DNA of 7,389 bases, taken from NCBI GenBank assembly GCA_048173955.1, contig DBEYOB010000122.1, positions 1-7,389 of the forward strand, given 5' to 3'. The position numbers and the translations under genes were made by a program. Source of the stretch: CAZUFB01 sp048173955 (GTDB lineage Bacteria > Actinomycetota > Coriobacteriia > Coriobacteriales > UMGS124). The notes beneath the pieces were generated by a model. That model saw nothing but the letters and a program-made list of their open reading frames with translations, did no database searches and was not told the DNA's origin. The number at the start of each line of letters is the position of its first letter. Position 1 is the first letter of the stretch. This document shows positions 1 through 5,989 of this stretch, one piece after another.

Positions 1-330
1 GCGGGGCTGGCCACAGCGGGGCAGATGCCCGGGTTGGCCTCGGCGTTCGCCGCCGAGCAGCGCGTCGCGCGCATAACCGCGCTGTTCGTGGAGCGCTTCG
101 GGCTCACACCGCGCGAGGCCGACGTGCTGCCGCTCATCATCAAGGGGCGCACCATCGCCCGCATCCAGGAAGAGCTCCACATCTCGCAGGGAACGGTGAG
201 CACCCACACCCGCCACATCTACCAGAAGGCGTGCGTGCGCAACCGTCAGGCGCTGCTCGACCTGATCGACGAGCTGCCCGAAGAGGACCTTGCGGAGGCG
301 GCCGGGCCGGCGGGCACGCAGGCGGGATAG
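1..330 (+). CDS. LuxR-family transcriptional regulator, C-terminal part
   Basis: This is the 3' end of a gene whose start lies before the window; the frame is open from the first base and stops with TAG at 328-330, giving 109 visible residues. Residues 35-90 form a LuxR/FixJ-type helix-turn-helix: LTPREADVLP opens the domain and the recognition helix is SQGTVSTHTRHIYQK (residues 62-76), followed by the usual NRQALLDLID ending. It should bind DNA as a dimer. Coriobacteriia often carry such domains at the end of a long membrane-spanning N-terminal half, but that half is not visible here, so the sensing part is unknown. It is the only regulator in the window and lies directly upstream of the repeated motifs at 384-660, which makes it a candidate, unproven, for the protein that binds them. 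The acidic and Ala/Gly-rich tail (residues 91-109) is not conserved in the family. Confidence 0.9.
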   Translation, partial: AGLATAGQMPGLASAFAAEQRVARITALFVERFGLTPREADVLPLIIKGRTIARIQEELHISQGTVSTHTRHIYQKACVRNRQALLDLIDELPEEDLAEAAGPAGTQAG

Positions 331-383
331 CGAGCGGGCCGAGGCCGGGGCCGGAGAGGGCGGGGGGTGGCAAAAGCGAGGAG

Positions 384-450
384 CGTTCAATTTCGCCTGA
401 TTTGGCTATCAAATGTTGACACATCAGCCAAACGGGGCGATATTGAACGG
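384..450 (+). repeat. 67-bp inverted-repeat copy, left (motif copies A and B)
   Basis: The first 66 bases are an imperfect palindrome. Copy A of a 24-nt motif reads on the minus strand (384-407) and copy B on the plus strand (426-449), with the GCCAAA ends facing each other across an 18-base centre and the TGAACG ends outward. The shared pattern is GCCAAA-N6-GAT-N2-TGAA-N-G; copy A has GAA in place of GAT. The whole unit recurs in opposite orientation at 594-660, identical at 47 of 67 positions by hand count without gaps. The longest exact blocks are at the ends: TTTGGCTATCAAA (401-413 here) and CGATATTGAACGG (438-450 here). A protein-binding site is the simplest reading. Confidence 0.75.
416..444 (+). 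promoter_or_regulatory. Possible promoter inside the left repeat
   Basis: TTGACA at 416-421 is a perfect -35 hexamer, and GATATT at 439-444 matches TATAAT at four of six positions across a 17-base spacer. The -10 falls within motif copy B, so a protein bound to the motif would compete with polymerase or reposition it. In the inverted partner repeat TTGACA is also present, but only 12 bases from GATATT, so that copy is not a normal promoter. Any transcript would run right through the repeat region towards the gene at 772. Confidence 0.35.
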
Positions 451-593
451 ATCCGACGTGCGCCCGTCGTCCCCGACCGCCCTTTCCGTACGCCCGAACC
501 CCGCATTCGGCACTAAAACCGCAGGTCGGCGATAAAGATGACGAGATACGCCCGCCATCGGCCCTCACCGGACCGATCGCAGCTCGCTTTCAA

Positions 594-660
594 CCGTTCA
601 ATATCGGACCTACCGGTTGTCAACTCGAACTTTGATAGCCAAAAGAGCGGATATTGAACG
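594..660 (-). repeat. 67-bp inverted-repeat copy, right (motif copies C and D)
   Basis: This is the reverse-complement partner of 384-450. Motif copy C lies on the minus strand (595-618) and copy D on the plus strand (637-660). Their spacing is the same as in the left copy, 18 bases between the inner ends. Copy D fits the full GCCAAA-N6-GAT-N2-TGAA-N-G pattern; copy C keeps only the GATATTGAACG half and has ACCGGT in place of GCCAAA. Copy D is centred about 66 bases before the start point predicted from the -10 at 703-708, a distance typical of an upstream activator site. Confidence 0.75.
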
Positions 661-679
661 AAACGCGCGGCCCGGCCCG

Positions 680-708
680 CCGACCGCACCCTCCGATAAC
701 GCTATACT
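680..708 (+). promoter_or_regulatory. Predicted promoter of the 227-residue protein gene
   Basis: TATACT at 703-708 matches the -10 consensus at five of six positions and stands out in a GC-rich region. The hexamer 17 bases upstream, CCGACC at 680-685, is a poor -35, so the promoter would probably need help from an activator. Motif copy D (637-660) is well placed for this. Transcription would start near 715, leaving a leader of about 57 bases that ends in AAGGAG and ATG. Confidence 0.5.
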
Positions 709-771
709 CTCGTGGGCGGCACCGAACCCGCGGCGCCGCACCGCGAAACCTCGCAGAACAAGGAGCGCCCC

Positions 772-1455
772 ATGCCCGTCCTCATGAACAAAGGCAGCGA
801 CCCGCGCCAGGCGGCGTGGCTGTTCTACACCGACCGCGAAACCCTCGACGCCTTCGGGGGCGCCGCGGCGCAGGGCCGCTTCGATGCCGGCGTCCTCACC
901 GTCGACGACGCCGACCTCGGCGCCGCGCGCAAGCCCAGCTCCGAGGTGCCAGTCTATCTCGCCGTGGCGACGCTCGTGCCCGAGGACTTCGACCTGGCCC
1001 AGCTTGCAGCGACCGCCGGAGACGCACAGGGCGCCGAGCAGGACGGGCCGCAGGATAGCCAAGGGAACGGCGCGCAAGGCGACACGCAGGACGCCACGCA
1101 GCCTTCCGACGAGTCGGCCGGCGAAAACTCCGACGAGGAGCGCCCCGAACAGGGGGCGGACCCGTCGCTCCCCTACACCCCCGTGCCCGCCCCCGAGGGG
1201 ACGCGCGTCCTCGTCGGCACCACCACGGCAGCCGCGGCGCGCTCGTTCATCCAACCCCGCGAGGTGGACGGCAAGCCGGTGGCGACGGAGCTGCCGGGGC
1301 TGCCGATGCTCGTCGCGCTCATCGACCACCTGCGCGACCACGGTGGGATACCCCCGTACGCCATCTGGCACGTCGACCCCCAAGGAATCCTGCGTATGGC
1401 CCCGGCCAAGCAGCTCAAGCCCATGGCGGGCAACGTGATCAAGTGCAAGCTGTAA
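772..1455 (+). CDS. Uncharacterised 227-residue protein with acidic linker
   Basis: I do not recognise this protein. The ATG at 772 was chosen because AAGGAG at 760-765 sits six bases before it; a GTG at 712 in the same frame has no such site and lies close to the predicted transcription start. It has no signal peptide and no membrane span, so it is probably cytoplasmic. Residues 1-81 form one compact part (AAWLFYTDRETLDAF near residues 14-28). Residues 82-140 are a low-complexity linker rich in Gln, Asp, Glu, Ser and Gly. Residues 141-227 form a second part that starts RVLVGTTTAAAARSF and includes IPPYAIWHVDPQGILRMAP. The C-terminus, KCKL, is encoded in the first unit of a 17-bp tandem repeat. 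The two-part layout could be two small domains held by a flexible tether. Nothing ties it directly to glycan synthesis except position next to the locus. Confidence 0.8.
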   Translation: MPVLMNKGSDPRQAAWLFYTDRETLDAFGGAAAQGRFDAGVLTVDDADLGAARKPSSEVPVYLAVATLVPEDFDLAQLAATAGDAQGAEQDGPQDSQGNGAQGDTQDATQPSDESAGENSDEERPEQGADPSLPYTPVPAPEGTRVLVGTTTAAAARSFIQPREVDGKPVATELPGLPMLVALIDHLRDHGGIPPYAIWHVDPQGILRMAPAKQLKPMAGNVIKCKL

Positions 1456-1488
1456 TCAAGTGCAAGCTGTAGTCAAGTGCAAGCCGTA
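1438..1488 (+). repeat. Three tandem 17-bp units across the stop codon
   Basis: The unit ATCAAGTGCAAGCTGTA occurs at 1438-1454 and 1455-1471 without change, and at 1472-1488 with two changes. The first unit encodes the end of the 227-residue protein and most of its TAA stop. Since 17 is not a multiple of three, each unit reads the same Lys-Cys-Lys-Leu-stop (Lys-Cys-Lys-Pro in the third) in a different frame. Gain or loss of a whole unit would therefore leave the protein end unchanged. The array looks like recent replication slippage. Confidence 0.9.
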
Positions 1489-1502
1489 GGCTGCAGGAGA
1501 AG

Positions 1503-1540
1503 GGCCGCGCGTCCGGAGGGCGAAACGAGCGCGCGTGGCC
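1503..1540. terminator. GC-rich hairpin between convergent genes
   Basis: GGCCGCGCG (1503-1511) pairs with CGCGCGTGGCC (1530-1540), apart from one bulged base, around an 18-base loop. It lies between two genes that converge, where a terminator serving both strands would be expected. There is no T tract on either side, so the call rests on position and stem only. Confidence 0.3.
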
Positions 1541-1609
1541 GTCCGCGCCGGTCGGCGAGCAGGCGCGCCTCCCGCCGATAGCCGCTCCGGCCCGCTGCCT
1601 ACCCGTCGC

Positions 1610-2890
1610 CTACCGGTACAGCCCCATGAGCGTCCCCATGACGCGGTCGCGCCCGTAGCGTTGCGCGCGCCCGACCGCCGCGGACGCCATGGCGTCCCGC
1701 AGGGCAGCGTCGTCCATCAGGCGGAGCACGCAGGTCCGGAACGCCCCGACGTCGCCGAAGGGGTAGAGCATTCCGCACCGCTGCCCCTCCGTCGCCCCCC
1801 GCGCCGCCGGCGCGCCGTCGCCCCCCGCGCCGCCGCGGTCCCCGCCTCCGCAGGCCCCTACGCCGCCGACCAGGTCCTCGTGCCCCTTCACGGCGCTCAG
1901 CACCAGCGGCAGGCCGCACGCCATCGCCTCAACCGCATGGAAGGGAAGGCCCTCGTAGCGGCTCGCCGACACGCACAGGTCGGCGGCGGCGCGCCAAACC
2001 GACAGGTCCTCGACGTATCCCGGCATCCAGACGCGCCCGGCAACGCCCAGCCGCTCGGCGCGCCCGCGGCACGCCTCGAGCAGCTCCCCGCGGCCCGGCA
2101 GGGCGAGCACCGCGCGCTCGGGCAGCCCCGCCATGGCGTCGACGAGCATCGCCTGGTTCTTGCGCGGCGAGAACTCCGCGGCGTAGAGCAGCACGAAGGC
2201 GTCGGCGGGAATGCCGAGCTCCCGGCGGGCCCGCTCGCGCTCCGAAGGCCCCGCAACCCGGCAGCGCGCCAGGTCGACCCCCATGCCGTCGACTTGGACG
2301 ACGCGCCCCCGGCACAGCCGGTGCCCGACGGCGATCTCGGTGTCCTGGGCGTTCATCGTCACGATGTCGTCGGTCACGCCGGCCACGAGCCGCTCCGCGC
2401 CCAGAAGCAGGGTCCGTTTGGCAACGGGCGTCGCCGCGTCGAACAGATAGCCGTGCACCGTGTTCACCACCCGCGGGCCCCGCCGCGCGACCCCATGGGC
2501 ACCGTCCGCACGGCACGCCCCGCCCGCGCCACCCCCGCGCACGCCCGCAAGCGCGACGCCCAACCGGACGAAAAACGCCGCGAGCGACGTGTGCACGAGC
2601 ACCTCGTCGAACCCCTCGCGCCTCACGAGCGCCGCGACGTCGCGCACCGCGGCGGCGTTGCGCGGTGCGGTCATGCTCTTCGTGAACGGCTCGACCACGC
2701 AGCGGACGCCCTGCGGCATGCCGGAAGGGTCGCCGCCCGCCAGCGCCACCACGGTGCACCCCTCGTCGCGCAACGCCTCGATGTAGGGAAGATGGAAGCT
2801 GCGCAGGTGCCCGAAGGTCGACGCCGCATACAGCACGCGCCGGAACCCCGCGACCCCCTCCGATGGCCGCATCTCGCAATCGGTGCCCAC
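1610..2890 (-). CDS. Glycosyltransferase family 4 (GT-B fold)
   Basis: The enzyme should transfer a sugar from a nucleotide donor to a lipid-linked glycan at the inner face of the membrane. The GTG at 2890 was chosen because GAGAGGGGGAC lies just before it; the ATG at 2872 lacks a ribosome site. The product has 426 residues. The N-terminal Rossmann half starts with RVLYAASTFGHLRSFHLPYI (from residue 18); VVNTVHGYLF (141-150) is typical of GT4 enzymes of capsule and exopolysaccharide loci. The C-terminal half has LLYAAEFSPRKNQ (234-246) and the donor-binding stretch SRYEGLPFHAVEAMACGLPL (310-329), with the E-x7-E pair at Glu313 and Glu321 (spacing read as E-GLPFHAV-E). Two Gly/Ala-rich stretches not usual in the family interrupt it, about residues 116-138 and 342-371; both look like loop expansions, and the second contains a DNA repeat. 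The gene diverges from the phosphotransferase gene, and no other gene follows on its strand in the window. Sugar specificity cannot be read from the sequence. Confidence 0.9.
   Translation of the reverse strand: MGTDCEMRPSEGVAGFRRVLYAASTFGHLRSFHLPYIEALRDEGCTVVALAGGDPSGMPQGVRCVVEPFTKSMTAPRNAAAVRDVAALVRREGFDEVLVHTSLAAFFVRLGVALAGVRGGGAGGACRADGAHGVARRGPRVVNTVHGYLFDAATPVAKRTLLLGAERLVAGVTDDIVTMNAQDTEIAVGHRLCRGRVVQVDGMGVDLARCRVAGPSERERARRELGIPADAFVLLYAAEFSPRKNQAMLVDAMAGLPERAVLALPGRGELLEACRGRAERLGVAGRVWMPGYVEDLSVWRAAADLCVSASRYEGLPFHAVEAMACGLPLVLSAVKGHEDLVGGVGACGGGDRGGAGGDGAPAARGATEGQRCGMLYPFGDVGAFRTCVLRLMDDAALRDAMASAAVGRAQRYGRDRVMGTLMGLYR
1789..1835 (-). repeat. 21-bp direct repeat, 26-bp period, inside the glycosyltransferase gene
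   Basis: An identical 21-base stretch occurs at 1789-1809 and at 1815-1835, each copy carrying a run of six C on the plus strand (six G in the message). It encodes part of the Gly/Ala-rich insert at about residues 352-368. The period of 26 bases is not a multiple of three, so the two copies are read in different frames, and loss or gain of one period would change the last roughly 57 residues, including the YPFGD stretch. Such a structure can arise by slippage and could vary. Confidence 0.85.
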
Positions 2891-2943
2891 CCGTCCCCCT
2901 CTCGCATGCCGCCACCCACCGCCGTGGCACCCGCGGGCGCCGG

Positions 2944-2958
2944 ATGCCATTATGGCAT
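2944..2958. promoter_or_regulatory. Perfect palindrome between divergent glycan genes
   Basis: ATGCCAT-T-ATGGCAT has perfect seven-base arms around one central base. On the minus strand it contains CATAAT (2954 to 2949), five of six matches to a -10 box, placed about 60 bases before the glycosyltransferase GTG. I see no good -35 at the matching distance. The site could be an operator over the glycosyltransferase promoter; no protein in the window is an obvious binder. Confidence 0.4.
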
Positions 2959-3013
2959 GCCGTTTTGGTGATGCGATGCCGCTTTTCCGCGCAATGCGCG
3001 CAACTTGGCCCGT

Positions 3014-3048
3014 TTGACCGCGTTCACCGAGCGCCACTCTACTATGAT
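3014..3048 (+). promoter_or_regulatory. Possible promoter of the sugar phosphotransferase gene
   Basis: TTGACC (3014-3019) is a good -35 hexamer. The -10 candidates downstream are TACTAT (3040-3045, spacer 20, too long) and TATGAT (3043-3048), which would pair better with GTTCAC at 3021-3026 across 16 bases. The region is the most promoter-like part upstream of the ATG at 3096, but the exact pair is uncertain. Confidence 0.4.
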
Positions 3049-3095
3049 GGATGAGTTTGCTGCCGGAAACGACGATGCCGTGAGAGGTGCGTGTC

Positions 3096-4490
3096 ATGGC
3101 GAAACTGGGTCAGCGGGCGCTCAACACGCTCTCGACCGTCTTGGACATGCTCATCGTGGTCGTCTCGATGGCCATCGCCTTCTGCCTGCGCTTCTACGTG
3201 TTCGAGGGCGAGGGGCCGCTCGGCTCCCTGCTCGACCACATCCTGTGGGCGACCGCGTTCTCCCCCGTCTACGTCTTCTTCTACGGCCTTCTCGGCGTCT
3301 ACGACCGCCGCTCGTCCGAGGACACCACCCACGCCCTCGGCCGCCTCATCGCCGGCAACACGCTCGCCACGATGCTGTTCATCGACTGCATCTTCGTGTT
3401 CCGCATGGTCGACTTCTCGCGCTGGCTCATCGTGATGTTCTGGCTCCTGACCGTCGCCTTCTCGTGCACCAAGCTCGTCGTGGTCAACCGCCGGGTGCAG
3501 GCGCGCCACCGCAGGGGACTCGACCAGCGCCGCGTGGTGATCGTCGGCTCGGGGAGCGCGGCGCGCGAGTACGGGAAGGCCGTCGGCTCCGAGCAGGGGG
3601 GCGAGCTCGTGCTTCTCGGCAACGTCGGCAGCGCGCCGCTCGCGGACGGTATCGACCACCTGGGCGGCTGCGACCGTCTCGAGGACGTGCTCGAGGCCTG
3701 TCGGCCGGACGAGATCGTCGTCGCGCTCGACCCCCTCGAGCAGCGCAACCTGGGGAACGTCCTGCTCTCCTGCAAGGCGAGCGGCAGCAGGGTCGCCGTC
3801 CTGCCCTCCTACCACCAGTACCTCTCCCGTCGGCCCAACGTCTCCATCGAAGGCGGCCTCCCCCTCATCAACGTCAGCCACGTCGCGCTCGACAACATGG
3901 GGTTCGCCTTCGCCAAGCGCGCCGTCGACGTCGTGGGGTCGATCGCGCTCATCGTCCTGACCTCGCCCGTCATGCTCGTCGCGGCGGTGGGGACCCGGCT
4001 CTCGTCGCCGGGACCCGTCATCTTCAAGCAGCTGCGCGTGGGGCGCGGGCGCAGGACGTTCTACATGTACAAGTTCCGCTCGATGCGCGTCAACGACGAG
4101 CAGGACAGCGCCTGGACCACCGACGGGGACCCGCGCCGAACGCGCTTCGGGGCGTTCATGCGCCACTACTCGATCGACGAGCTGCCCCAGCTGTTCAACG
4201 TGCTCAGGGGCGACATGAGCCTCGTGGGCCCGCGGCCAGAACTGCCCCAGCACGTCGAGCACTTCAGGTGCAGCGTCCCGCTCTACATGGTGCGCCACCA
4301 GGTGCGCCCCGGCATCACCGGGTGGGCGCAGGTCAACGGCCTGCGCGGCGACACCTCGATCGAGGAGCGCGTCAAGTACGACCTCTACTACATCGAGAAC
4401 TGGTCGCTGCTGTTCGACCTGCGCATCCTGCTGATGACGCCCGCCCGCGGCGTGGTCAACAGGCAGGAGTCGCTCATCGGCCGGCCCTGA
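3096..4490 (+). CDS. Polyprenyl glycosylphosphotransferase (WbaP-like sugar transferase)
   Basis: This membrane enzyme starts glycan assembly by moving a sugar phosphate from a nucleotide sugar to polyprenyl phosphate. The ATG at 3096 has GAGAGG at 3082-3087 before it; a GTG at 3087 overlaps that site and was not chosen. The product has 464 residues. Four hydrophobic spans lie at about residues 11-36, 48-67, 83-103 and 109-130. RRVVIVGSGSAAREYG (145-160) opens a nucleotide-binding-like middle domain. The catalytic bacterial sugar transferase domain follows from about residue 270: KRAVDVVGS with a reentrant hydrophobic helix, SSPGPVIFKQ (303-312), YKFRSM (325-330), then DELPQLFNVL with the Asp361-Glu362 catalytic pair known from PglC-type enzymes, GDMSLVGPRPELP and RPGITGWAQVNG (404-415). 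Length and order match the large four-span class. The sugar cannot be predicted; undecaprenyl-phosphate galactose and glucose transferases share these motifs. All key residues are present, so it should be active. Confidence 0.95.
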   Translation: MAKLGQRALNTLSTVLDMLIVVVSMAIAFCLRFYVFEGEGPLGSLLDHILWATAFSPVYVFFYGLLGVYDRRSSEDTTHALGRLIAGNTLATMLFIDCIFVFRMVDFSRWLIVMFWLLTVAFSCTKLVVVNRRVQARHRRGLDQRRVVIVGSGSAAREYGKAVGSEQGGELVLLGNVGSAPLADGIDHLGGCDRLEDVLEACRPDEIVVALDPLEQRNLGNVLLSCKASGSRVAVLPSYHQYLSRRPNVSIEGGLPLINVSHVALDNMGFAFAKRAVDVVGSIALIVLTSPVMLVAAVGTRLSSPGPVIFKQLRVGRGRRTFYMYKFRSMRVNDEQDSAWTTDGDPRRTRFGAFMRHYSIDELPQLFNVLRGDMSLVGPRPELPQHVEHFRCSVPLYMVRHQVRPGITGWAQVNGLRGDTSIEERVKYDLYYIENWSLLFDLRILLMTPARGVVNRQESLIGRP

Positions 4491-4504
4491 TTTGCCCGCG
4501 GCCC

Positions 4505-4526
4505 GGCCGGACCCCGGCTGCCGGCC
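4505..4526. terminator. GC-rich stem in the 41-bp convergent gap
   Basis: GGCCGG (4505-4510) pairs with CCGGCC (4521-4526) around ten bases, between the stop codons of the phosphotransferase and exporter ATPase genes. It could serve both strands, but no T tract follows on either side. Confidence 0.3.
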
Positions 4527-4531
4527 CGCTC

Positions 4532-5968
4532 CTAGCGGCCGACCTTGACCTCCCCGCGCTCGTAGACGCCCTCCCAGAGCAGCGGCGGCTCGGCGGATCC
4601 GTCGGAGCCGGGCTGGGCGGTGTCGACCTGCCCGAACGACACCTCGACGTAGCCGGTGTAGCGCGCCAGGTTCACCTCGAGCACGGCCTCCTCGGAGGTG
4701 CTGAAGCGATGGCTCGCGTCGGGGGCGACCGCAAACTCGTCGGTCGTCACCTCGCCGTGGTTGTCGACGGCGCGCACGTAGAACACGGCGCCCTCGGCGG
4801 CGGTGCGGTCCATGAACAGGTAGAGCTTGTTCTCCCACACGCAGACGCGCGCGGCGCCGTCCGCCGTCGCGTACACCGTGCGGGCGTCGTCGCCGGCAAG
4901 CGCGCGCACCCGACCCGGCAGCGTCGCCTCGCTCACCGCGATGACGGCCGTGAGCAGCGCGAGCGCGACGAGAGCGATGCACGCCGCCTTGGGAAGCCTG
5001 CGGAGGCGCGCACGCCGCGGCCGCACGGCACGGCCCGCATCCGACCCCCCGTCGGAGGAGGCGACACCCGAGGCTGCGGAGGCCGAGGGCACGGCGGCCG
5101 GAGAGTCGGCAGACGGATCGGCAGCGCCAGGCCCCTCCCCCGCCAAAGCGTCGGCAGGTTCCCCGGCCGGCACCGGCGCGGGCGCCTCGACGTCGAACGG
5201 GGGCAGCTCGTCGGGCCTCGGAAGCCTGCGCGTGTCGAGATAGGCCTGGTAGGCGTCGCACAGCCCCTGCACGTTGGTGCCGAAGGCAATCTGGCGGCCG
5301 CGGTCGAGCCAGAGCACCTTGTTGCACAGCGCCCGCACCTGCGCGACCGAGTGGCTCACCAGGATCGTCGTGGCGCCGCCGCCGATGATCTGGCGCATCT
5401 TCGCCTCGCTCTTCTTGCGGAACGCCCCGTCGCCCACCGAGAGCACCTCGTCGAGGATGAGGACCTCGGGGTCGACCAGGCTGGCGATCGAGAAGGCAAG
5501 GCGGCTCTTCATGCCGCTCGAGAGCTGCTTGAACGGGCGGTCCTGAAAGTCGCGCAGCTCGGCGAAGTCGATGATCGAGTCGTAGGTCGCGTCGACGAAC
5601 GCGCGGCTGTACCCGAGCATCGCCGCGCGCAGGTAGGTGTTCTCGCGCACCGTGAGGTCGCCGTCGAAGCCGCTCGCCAGCTCGAGCAGGGCGGCGATCT
5701 TGCCGTGGCACTCCACCGTCCCCTCGGTGGGCACCATGATGCCGCTAATCGCCTTGAGCAGCGTCGACTTGCCGGCGCCGTTCGACCCGATGATGCCGAG
5801 CATGTCGCCGGGCTGCAGCTCGAAGGTCACATGCCGGTCGGCCCAGAACTCGGTGACGTGGTACTCGCCCTTCAGCCGGCGGATCAGGTACTCCTTGATG
5901 CCGATGTCCTTGAAGTCGCCGGTGATGTAGCGGATCGAGACGTTGTCGCACTTGATGATCGCAGACAT
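4532..5968 (-). CDS. Glycan exporter ATPase with C-terminal extracytoplasmic domain (TagH/Wzt type)
   Basis: This is the ATP-hydrolysing half of a polysaccharide or teichoic acid ABC exporter. The ATG at 5968 has GAGGTG five bases before it; the product has 478 residues. Residues 1-245 are the ATPase: Walker A GSNGAGKST (61-69), signature LSSGM (149-153), Walker B VLILDEV (169-175, catalytic Glu174) and switch His206. RYITGDFKDIGIKEYLIRRL at the start is typical of the TagH/Wzt group rather than of importers. Residues 255-325 are a Pro/Ala/Ser-rich linker ending in an Arg-rich stretch. One hydrophobic span (about 328-346) follows, then a 130-residue domain without a family name I can give (WENKLYLFMDRTAAEGAVFYV), presumably outside the membrane because the Arg-rich side should stay in the cytoplasm. 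B. subtilis TagH has the same order: ATPase, span, outer domain. A Wzt-like carbohydrate-binding tail would stay in the cytoplasm and lack the span. The gene follows the permease after 21 bases. Confidence 0.92.
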   Translation of the reverse strand: MSAIIKCDNVSIRYITGDFKDIGIKEYLIRRLKGEYHVTEFWADRHVTFELQPGDMLGIIGSNGAGKSTLLKAISGIMVPTEGTVECHGKIAALLELASGFDGDLTVRENTYLRAAMLGYSRAFVDATYDSIIDFAELRDFQDRPFKQLSSGMKSRLAFSIASLVDPEVLILDEVLSVGDGAFRKKSEAKMRQIIGGGATTILVSHSVAQVRALCNKVLWLDRGRQIAFGTNVQGLCDAYQAYLDTRRLPRPDELPPFDVEAPAPVPAGEPADALAGEGPGAADPSADSPAAVPSASAASGVASSDGGSDAGRAVRPRRARLRRLPKAACIALVALALLTAVIAVSEATLPGRVRALAGDDARTVYATADGAARVCVWENKLYLFMDRTAAEGAVFYVRAVDNHGEVTTDEFAVAPDASHRFSTSEEAVLEVNLARYTGYVEVSFGQVDTAQPGSDGSAEPPLLWEGVYERGEVKVGR

Positions 5969-5989
5969 AGGTGCACCTCACCCGCAGCC

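Larger units (their letters stand above)
331..771. other. Intergenic regulatory region with paired inverted repeats
   Basis: These 441 bases separate the regulator gene from the 227-residue protein gene, and I see no credible coding frame in them. They contain two oppositely oriented 67-bp repeats (384-450 and 594-660), a promoter-like pair inside the first repeat (416-444), a second promoter-like pair (680-708), and a ribosome binding site AAGGAG at 760-765, six bases before the ATG at 772. The 143-bp spacer between the repeats has no feature I can name. The stretch 331-383 is G-rich and could end transcription of the regulator gene, but I see no clear hairpin with a T tract. Confidence 0.7.

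Noticed and set aside
331..383. Terminator for the LuxR-type gene
   Set aside because: G-rich sequence with repeated GGCC words but no single clear stem and no T tract.
712..771. Earlier GTG start for the 227-residue protein
   Set aside because: It lies at the predicted transcription start and lacks a ribosome site, while ATG 772 has AAGGAG six bases upstream.
610..1383. Minus-strand frame opposite the 227-residue protein gene
   Set aside because: No ribosome site or motif; it would start inside the glycan-side gene and run through the regulatory repeats. The plus-strand gene has a good ribosome site and promoter.
1535..2971. Plus-strand frame opposite the glycosyltransferase gene
   Set aside because: The minus strand encodes a full GT4 enzyme with conserved motifs; the plus frame is Arg/Pro/His-rich shadow sequence.
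3042..5711. Long minus-strand frame (889 codons) across the phosphotransferase and exporter ATPase genes
   Set aside because: Antisense or out of frame to two genes with clear catalytic motifs; its composition is low-complexity.
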